A DNA stretch of 64,000 nucleotides from Pocillopora verrucosa (lineage: Eukaryota > Cnidaria > Anthozoa > Scleractinia > Pocilloporidae). The stretch lies in contig NC_089316.1 of NCBI RefSeq assembly GCF_036669915.1, positions 28,190,669-28,254,668 of the forward strand. The letters run 5' to 3'. How positions within the stretch are numbered: position 1 is the first letter of the stretch; the number at the start of each line of letters is the position of its first letter. Shown piece by piece: positions 57,074 to 64,000 of the stretch. A model generated the notes under the pieces. That model had not been told where the DNA came from. It worked only from the letters and a program-made list of their open reading frames with translations, and did no database searches. The position numbers were made by a program, and so were the translations under genes.

Positions 57074-58427
57074 TTAAAGGCCCAAGTAGGTAGCTATGGT
57101 AACGAAATGTGACGAGAAACGTAGCTTGAAATCATGTTTTTTTCACATTAAATTAATTTTTGCGTTGGTATTGAGAGACGAAATGTCAAACGCGTCCAAT
57201 TTTGCCGTTATTTGATAATATTCAAGCGCTTTAGCTGGTATAGGGCAGATTTTTGCGAAGACGCTTAAAAGTTTTTTTCTTGAACTTTATTACTGCAAGC
57301 TGGTATTAGCTCTTTATACAAAAACAGTTGTATTCCACAGTTTTTTTTATGTGTATCATCAGCGAGAGACCATCTCTGTCCTCTCCAAGGTAAAACAGTT
57401 TCTTTTTATGCATTTTTTAAAATTGTTGCGACATGAGTTGATTTAGTTGAATTCAAACGATATAAATACTGTTAAGCAATGTGCTAAAGCAACGATTTTC
57501 ATATCTTCGGCCAACCTTGTTAAAACTTGTTGGTTTCCACCGCAACACGAGAAAGAATTATGTCAACTTAAGGTTAATTTAGGACGTAAAATGACTTTTT
57601 GGCTTCAATATTTAGAAAGAAGATGTTCAGACAACATCCCCACGGTTTTTAATTAACGTTCCAAATGTTTCAAGCAGAAACGTGAGGTGGTTCAAACAAC
57701 TTCAAATTTTACTGACACTCTACCTCCGCGATCTTATATGCTTATCAAAAGAAAATACTTCCCCTCTACTATGCCGAAGAACAAATTTTTACCAAAAGTT
57801 GCAGTCTGGATCACAAAGTTTCCTTTGATTTTCGTGATTCTTCTTTTTTTCAGTAATTTTGTTTGAGGAAATAAAATTGTTGAAGCTTTCTAAAGTATTT
57901 TCTCATTTTTGTGACCGACGAAATCGTCGGATAACGTTTGTTTACTAACAGGAACCTGTAAATGCTGATGTGTACGAACAAGAAATGGCTAAACAGAGTG
58001 AATAGCTTTTCTTTCACTCAAAAGGGATAAACCAAATATTAAAAGCAACTCACTAGCACTTATATAAAAGTTAAACAAGCGAGAACAATTAAAACAAACC
58101 TCTTTTAACATCAACGATAAAAAATACGTGGATGTTCCCGAAGTAATATAAAATCGATCTTTTTTTGCCTTACAACTTCCAACGGTAAATGAAAACGACG
58201 TTGATATAATTACATAGTTCAATATTAAATATTGCTCAATATTTATTTACTGCAATGGGTATAAAGATAAGATTTATGAGAGAATGACATCTGTTTTCAT
58301 CCCAGCAGACAAAATCGCTCGCGCACCGAAGGTTTTAGCGATTAATGATTCAAAAAGTCGTCAACGAAGACTTCGCAACGGTATAGTTTTTTTTTTATCT
58401 TTTCGCTGAGCTTATCGACCAAAGGAG
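57074..58427. other. 5' flank of the type A receptor in block 2
   Basis: Matches 5326-6666, including the TATAAAG context and the ATCTTTTCGCTGAG stretch. It retains a TTTAGAAAGAAGATGTTCAG segment also present at 1704 but absent from the copy before 6667. Confidence 0.55.
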
Positions 58428-59390
58428 ATGAGGAGAAACACACTTTCCCTTGAGCTCGCCACGAGGACGGAGGCGTTAGTTTGTACTGAAACAGTTTTGT
58501 TTGCTGTCACCAATGTTGTGGCCATCCTCGGAAATCTTCTCACTTTTTATGCTGTGTACAGAAACCACAGGCTGCGCACGATTCCCAACATGTTCCTGAT
58601 AGCTCTGGCTCTAAGTGATATTCTGATGTCTACTATCTGTATGCCTTTTACAGTTGCAAGTCTTTTCCACGGTAGATGGATCTTTGATGAAACGGTCTGC
58701 CGCTTTCAAGCATTTGATATCTTTGCGTTTGGGACGAGTAGTCTTGGAACTATGGCAGCAATTGCAGTCAGCCGATATTTCTGTGTTGTTAATCGGGAAA
58801 AGTATCCCTCGCTCTTTAAGAAGTAAAGATCCGTGATATACATTTTCATTGTTTGGTGCTTGGCTCTGGCTGGATCTGCTCCCACATTACTCTTCAAAAA
58901 TGGCAGCGTTGAGTTCCAGCCTGGAAAAGCAATGTGTATTTACAAAGTTGAAAGTAACATTGCTTACTCTGTCTTTATGCACTGCTGTTTTATCACAACA
59001 CCCTTGATTATCATCACAGTCTGCTATGTCAAAGTGTTCCGCACCGTGTCAAGATCAAATCGTGTTTTCTCATTAGAAAATAATTCAGAACTCCTTCGGG
59101 TAAATGTGCAGGAAGCCAAAGTGACGAAGCGTTTGGTTGCAGTTATGGTAGGCTTTGCATGCTGTTCGCTTCCTATTGTCATCATTGACAACATCGACAT
59201 CGCGCACGGAGAGCCAACGCTACCACGACCAGCTTACTTAGCATACGGCTTTTTGCTTTACTTGAGTAGCACCATAAACCCCTTCATATATTGTGCCACA
59301 GATAAGAGGTTCAGACGAGAGTATAAGGCTGTTTTCTGGAAGAGTTGTGGCTTCAAATGCCGAGCTAACAACGAAAACAACAACGCTTAA
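58428..59390 (+). pseudogene. Type A receptor with one premature stop
   Basis: Full-length 320-codon frame with a single interruption: TAA at 58824-58826, where the intact copies have CAA (Gln, loop 2 intracellular, after LFKK). It starts MRRNTLSLELA like the gene at 6667. From TM6 on it is of the fragment type (DNIDIAH, PRPAYL, AVFWK, NNENNNA), unlike 6667, which ends PRQVYL/VVLRK. CCSLP replaces CCWLP in TM6, removing the W6.48 toggle residue. A single C-to-T change makes it a pseudogene or a polymorphic null allele. Confidence 0.9.
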
Positions 59391-60023
59391 CTGAAATGGC
59401 AAAAGACCTGGTGTAGCATGGTAGTTTTTTTCTGAGATTTTGTCCGAGGTTGTTACTGGTAAAATCGGAACATCTGAGTGTCTTTACACGAACCCATGTT
59501 GGTTTGTAGACTGGCTTGAATTGGAAGTCATTAGGAGCATCCCAAAGACAGGCACTCATAGTGATTGCAGCATCTGGTGGGGAATTACCCTCTTATCAGT
59601 TCCAAGAAAAATCTTGTCCATGATCATCATCAAGTGAATATCAAACACAGTGGACCAAGAGCTCGGGAAGGAACAGGTAAGGTTCAGGGAAGGAAAGGAA
59701 CGTAGCGAACAGATCTTTACTTTCAAAATATCATCAGGTAATGCACAGAGTGGAAAATATAGCTGTGCATTAACTTTTACAAAGCAGTTGACAGTACCCA
59801 TTTGATTTGAAAGAGGAATTTTGTTCTCGAGCAAAACTGTTATTTATGTAATCATGAATTTTTGTTTGTACATGGATATCATTTTAGAACTTTTCTCTGT
59901 TCATTTACACTTTTCTTATTGAGGTTAATTTCCTGTGCCCTTCAGTGACTTCTCTGAGGCTTGGGGCCAAACGAAAGATTATCGAAAGGGACATCTTAAA
60001 ACACATGTCGGCAAATTAGAGTA
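59391..60023. other. 3' flank of type A unit in block 2
   Basis: Matches 7951-8630; no gene seen. Confidence 0.55.
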
Positions 60024-60183
60024 TCGCAGAGGTCATGGGTTCAAATTCCGTACGGGCCTGAATTTTTTTCAGGTCCTATTTTCAACCACTCGTTTCAGTA
60101 GTGTTCTTAGCTGCGAGGATCTCCTAATTTCATTTCTTCACCGCAGTGCAAATATATGAATTTCATATATCTAAAATCATCAT
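60024..60183 (+). mobile_element. 5'-truncated tRNA-derived SINE with target duplication
   Basis: 160 bp beginning TCGCAGAGGTCATGGGTTCA, a tRNA T-arm with box B GGTTCAAATTCC, then a GGGCCTGAA...TTCAGGTCC hairpin and an AT-rich end. It is flanked by TTAGAGTA at 60016-60023 and 60184-60191. The homologous site at about 8631 has a single, uninterrupted copy of this sequence. Confidence 0.88.
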
Positions 60184-60843
60184 TTAGAGTAAATTTCTTC
60201 AATCATAACTTAGCCGGAACCTGAACGTTTGAGTTTCGACGTCGTCGTCGTCATTATTATCCACTGTAAGTGAGGAATTGGGATTTTTGAAATATGTAAA
60301 ATTGGACGTAAACTTTTTCTCGGAAATGTCCTCAATTAAACCTGCTGAACTGTCGTTCAAATGTTCAACGCATTCAACTTACAGTAACTTACTCCCGTCA
60401 AACCCTATAATTAATTAAATAGGCTGATACTTGTTCAAATGATTGAGGCAAAAATTTGCTCAGTCTAAACTAAGATTTTCCGCATTTGTTTCATTCTTCT
60501 TTCATGCTGTAGGGGCCAGCTACGCTTGGCAAAATAAATGCGACACAACAATTTCTATGCGTCCTGATTCCTTGTGTTCTTGTACAGGATAATCACAACG
60601 AATGACAAATGAGGATCCATCCGACGACAATTCGAAGTTATTGCTTCTTACACAGCCTAAAATCCTTCGCTGAAACTAACTTGGCAAAAACGGCAAAAAA
60701 ACAAACAAACAAAAAAAACTGCAAGTAACGCTCGTGGCATGGGGAACTGCGCCCTAAATATATTTTCAGCGGCGCTATAAACTGTATCAGGTAAATGCAA
60801 CGAGTCATACACATGCTTTCTTATTCAATTTTCTTTTCGTTAT
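60184..60843. repeat. Junction of 3' flank and upstream flank copies
   Basis: Up to 60479 it matches 8640-8914. From 60480 to about 60838 it matches the upstream flank at 430-760 and 1-300. At 60844 it jumps into receptor coding sequence, so two recombination joints lie here. Confidence 0.6.
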
Positions 60844-61348
60844 GGATCTGCTCCCACATTACTCTTCACAAATGGCAGTGTTGAGTTCCAGCCTGGAAAA
60901 GGAATGTGTTCGTTCAAAGTTGAAAGTACCATTGCTTACTCAGTCTCTATGCACTGCTGTTTTATCACAACATCCTTGATTATCATCACGGTCTGCTATG
61001 TCAAAGTGTTCCGCACCGTGTCAAGATCAAATCGTGTTTTCTCATAAAAAAAAAATCCAGAACTCCTTCGGGTGAATGTGGTGGAAGCCAAAGTGACGAA
61101 GCGTTTGGTTGCAGTTATGGTATTGGCTTCCTATTGTCTTCATTGACAACATCGACATCGCGCACGGAGAGCCAACGCTACCACGACCAGCTTACTTAGC
61201 ATACGGCTTTTTGCTTTACTTGAGTAACACCATAAACCCCTTCATATATTGTGCCACAGATAAGAGGTTCAGACGAGAGTATAAGGCTGTTTTCTGGAAG
61301 AGTTTTGGCTTCAAATGCCGAGCAAACAACGAAAACAACGACGCTTAA
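60844..61348 (+). pseudogene. Receptor fragment TM4 to C-tail, broken
   Basis: It starts at GSAPTLLFTNGSVEF (end of TM4), continues GKGMCSFKVES, TM5 and SRSNRVFS, then a stop (TAA 61045-61047). A 14-base loss in TM6 near 61124 removes GFACC. The remainder reads PIVFIDNIDIAH, PRPAYL, NTINPFIYCATDKRFRREYK and FKCRANNENNDA. No TM1-TM3. Confidence 0.87.
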
Positions 61349-61454
61349 CTGAAATGGCACAAGACCTGGTGTAGTATGGTAGTTTTTTTCTGAGATTTTG
61401 TCCGAGTTTGTTACTGGTAAAATCGGAACATCTGAACATCTGAGTGTCTTTACA

Positions 61455-61740
61455 CGAACCCAAAACAAGACGGAAAAACCGCTGATCAGGGCGAACAGAG
61501 AGGATCTTCCAACGACGGTGGAATTCACGTACCGGGGGAACACAATCAGACATGATGAAGGAACAAACGAGGACATCAAGAACCGCTTAGTGAAGGCCAT
61601 AAATGTAGTCAGAATGCTCAACAGTGTAGAGAGGTCCCAGCAGTAGAACATTAAGACCAAGCTAAAACTATATTATAGCTGTGTCGTCTTCACCCTAATA
61701 TGTGGCTCTGAATGCTGGAGAATGACAGAAGGCGATCATT
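61455..61740 (+). mobile_element. RTE-type LINE fragment, copy 5
   Basis: LIRANREDLPTTVEFTYRG, HDEGTNEDIKNRLVKAINVV, then GSECWRMTEGD with a stop after RSQQ. It directly follows type A 3' flank and precedes a type B leader, the same order as at 10130. Confidence 0.75.
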
Positions 61741-63148
61741 GCAGATTGTCAGTCTTTCACAGTCTTCTTAAATTTTGTGTTAGACACAGTTCCCTTTGGT
61801 TTGCGCGCTGGACTCAACAATGTCTAGTCGTTAAAAAACGCGAAAAGCTATAAATTTGGCTCACATTTGATCATAGTATTCACGCGGTTGTCATTGAAAA
61901 AAAAAAAAAATTTTTTTTTTGTCCAAACTAAAAGTGAAGATGGCGTCAATTCTTTGTTTCAGGAAGCGATTTCAGTGATATTGAAGAGTTTCCGACTCGT
62001 ATAATTGGTTTCCAAACCTTTATCAGGGAGATATTTTTCAAGTGAAACTTTAATATTCTTCTAGAACCGCTAGAACAGTTTTTTCGATGAGTGTTGTCTA
62101 CAAGATAATGTTTCTGTTTACTTGTAGCTTTACAATCTTCGTTTTAAGACATTCGACAAAGAATTATGATTGAATTTCATGAGTTTAAGTTAAACGACTA
62201 AATTACTATTTAGTACGTTGTTATATTACAGAATAAGTCTAAGCCGACGATTTTTCTAACTTCTTTTGTTCTGGATACGCGAATAAATGTAAGAAGGCTG
62301 TAAACTTATGGTTAATTTAGAGCTTAGATTGACTTTTCCGCTTCGTTTTTTGATAACAAGATGTTCTTATTAATAGTATGCTCTCGGTCTTAGAACAAAG
62401 GTTTTTAATTTAAGCAGAAATTTGGAGTGGCTTAAATTATAATTTCAAATTTGACTGTCACTTAACCTCCGCGATCTTATATGCTCATCCAAAAAAAAAT
62501 TAGTTCCCCCATACGATGCCGAAAATTGTTAATAACAGAATGGACTTCAATTTTTTTCTGAGAAAGGGTTTTAGTTTTTCTCCAGATATTTTTTATTGCA
62601 GAAATGAGAGTTGTTAAAACTCCTCAAGATATCTTATCCCTTTCGTGAGCGGCGGAATAATGTGTTAGCTTATTGACCAGCAGCGTGAAGAGATTGTACA
62701 GATAAGATACGGAAAAATAGAAGTAACATCTTTTCTTTACTCGAAAGAGATATGTCGATTATTAAAAGCAATTCAACAACACTTATCCGGAAGTAAATCA
62801 CATAGTTCAAATATAATAAACCTTTTTAAGCAACAACGACATACTGCACGAGCTCTCGCCGAACAGAAAGAGTTGTAATTTGGCCCTACAACTTCCAACT
62901 TGATGAGAATGATAACAACGATGACATACAGACATCTTTTAATATTCATTAATTGCAATGCGTTTAAAGATAAGATGTGATGAAAAACAACATTTTTTTT
63001 TCGGTGTTGGTAGACAGTGTTGGTAATCGCGCACACCAGCGGGTTTCGCCGATCAGTGCTTCAAAAAGTCGACAACAAAGACTGTGCAGAAGTTTAACTG
63101 AGTTACTTATCTTTTCGCCGAGCTCGAGCTTATTGACCAAAAGCGGTG
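61741..63148. other. Type B leader before the terminal receptor
   Basis: Matches 10426-11827 and the second leader at 15836-16555; no gene. Confidence 0.6.
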
Positions 63149-64000
63149 ATGACAAGTAAACTCTCCCTTGAGCTTGCCACAAGAGAGGAGGCGTTAGTTT
63201 GGACTGAAACAGTTTTGTTTGCTTTTACCAATGTTGTGGCTGTCTTCGGAAATTTTCTCACTTTTTACGCCGTGTACAGAAAGCGCAGGCTGCGAACAAT
63301 TCCCAACATGTTCGTGATAGCACTAGCTGTGAGCGATATTCTAATGTGTATCTGCTGTATGCCTTTTACAGTTGTTACTCTGTTCCATGGCCGGTGGATA
63401 TTTGGCGAATCTTTCTGTCTCTTTCAAGGTTTTGCCGCACTGACTTTCGGAATTGTCGCTATGGATACCATGGGTATCATTGCGGTCAACCGATTCTTCT
63501 GCGTTGTAAAACCAGAGAAGTATCTCTTGTTGTTTAAGAAGAAAAGAGCGTTGATATACATTGTCATTGTGTGGTGCCTGGCTTTCGCTGGATCTGTGCC
63601 CCCGTTTTCCTTTGAGGGCAAAAATAGCTTTAAATTCCAGCCTGGAAAAGCAATGTGTTTGTACACGTTTGAAAGCAACATGGCTTACACTATTACAATC
63701 GAATGTGTTTACATCGCAGCACCCTTAACAATCATAGCGGTCTGCTATGTCAAAGTGTTCCGCTCAGTTTCAAGATCAAATCGTGTTTTCTGTCTAGGTG
63801 TTAACCTCAGTCAACTCCGCGCGAATGTGGAAGAAGCAAAAGTAACGAAAACTTTAGTAGCAGTTCTGCTTGGCTTCGCGTGTTGCTGGCTCCCTATCTC
63901 CGTTGTGGATAACGTGGACGCCGCGCGCGGAGAACCCAAGATACCACGACAGGTTTACTTGACGTACGCGTTCTTGGCCTATCTGAGTAGCACTATCAAC
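63149..64000 (+). CDS. Type B class A GPCR, intact as far as visible, runs off the window
   Basis: 284 codons without interruption from ATG 63149 to the window end, which falls at STIN just before the NPxxY Pro. Features: TETVLFAFTNVVAVFGN (TM1), LAVSD (TM2), GESFCLFQG (TM3 Cys), VNRFFCVVK (DRY position), GKAMCLY, TM5 AAPLTII, KVTKTLVAVL, CCWLPIS (TM6). It is closest to the broken copy at 16556 (same DAARGE loop, AFLAYLSS) and lacks both of that copy's frameshifts. About 40 further residues should lie beyond the window. Confidence 0.9.
   Translation, partial: MTSKLSLELATREEALVWTETVLFAFTNVVAVFGNFLTFYAVYRKRRLRTIPNMFVIALAVSDILMCICCMPFTVVTLFHGRWIFGESFCLFQGFAALTFGIVAMDTMGIIAVNRFFCVVKPEKYLLLFKKKRALIYIVIVWCLAFAGSVPPFSFEGKNSFKFQPGKAMCLYTFESNMAYTITIECVYIAAPLTIIAVCYVKVFRSVSRSNRVFCLGVNLSQLRANVEEAKVTKTLVAVLLGFACCWLPISVVDNVDAARGEPKIPRQVYLTYAFLAYLSSTIN

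Larger units (their letters stand above)
54370..60479 (+). repeat. Segmental duplication block 2
   Basis: Direct counterpart of 2600-8914. It contains the receptor at 54311, the fragment at 55413, the relic at 56899, the receptor at 58428 and the shared 3' flank, plus a private SINE. The right edge is where sequence switches at 60480 to a copy of the 430-760 flank. Confidence 0.85.

Noticed and set aside
60024-60060. tRNA T-arm with box B
   Set aside because: Only the T-arm is present, inside a 160-bp insertion flanked by 8-bp target duplications.

Overview
Organism and general character. The window is animal nuclear DNA, most likely from a stony coral or a close hexacorallian. The inference rests on AT-rich intergenic sequence; spliced genes with GT-AG introns; an array of intronless melatonin-receptor-like class A GPCRs; a TPR-CHAT gene whose 40-residue TPRs are nearly identical; and interspersed repeats of kinds I associate with coral genomes (short elements ending in AACCCTTTAA, tRNA-derived SINEs, DIRS and RTE fragments). 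The species cannot be fixed from sequence alone.

Layout. (1) 1-20.75 kb: a cluster of tandemly duplicated rhodopsin-like receptor genes, each in one uninterrupted coding exon. There are two subfamilies. Type A (starts at 2539 and 6667) has SRY in place of DRY and an FKCR tail. Type B (11828, the broken 16556, the truncated 20473) has NRF in that place and a longer Asn-rich tail. Around them lie separate fragments encoding only TM6-TM7 plus C-tail (3671, 7660, 9079, 13383), and older TM7 relics inside the upstream flanks (1061, 5151, 56899). Pieces of an RTE-type LINE are co-amplified with the units. (2) 20.75-23.6 kb: a decayed DIRS-type retroelement on the minus strand abuts the 5' half of a type B receptor, whose 3' half is missing. 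(3) 23.6-33 kb: no convincing genes; SINEs, a 165-bp MITE, a 31-bp minisatellite and other dispersed repeats. (4) 33.1-45.2 kb: a plus-strand five-coding-exon gene for a TPR-CHAT protein (caspase-like CHAT domain, His/Cys pair present). Its 6.3-kb third intron holds a 5.7-kb TTAA-flanked DNA transposon with about 0.95-kb inverted arms. One frameshift separates the TPR array from the CHAT part. (5) 47.7-51 kb: a minus-strand globin gene, convergent with TPR-CHAT. Its exon boundaries fall at the classical globin B12.2 and G7.0 positions, and the G7.0 intron appears to begin with AT and end with AC. (6) 52.2-64 kb: the receptor cluster resumes. About 6.1 kb (54.37-60.48 kb) is a direct duplicate of 2.6-8.9 kb. 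Its receptors at 54311 and 58428 are broken, and an intact type B gene runs off the window end at 63149.

Interpretation. The receptor cluster looks like an active birth-and-death locus: two complete type A genes, one complete and one edge-truncated type B gene, and many broken, chimeric or partial copies made by unequal exchange. The TPR-CHAT and globin genes sit in a single-copy island inside the cluster. The receptors probably act at the plasma membrane through G proteins, and their ligand is unknown. The TPR-CHAT protein resembles ligand-gated or partner-gated caspase-like proteases, but no substrate can be read from sequence.
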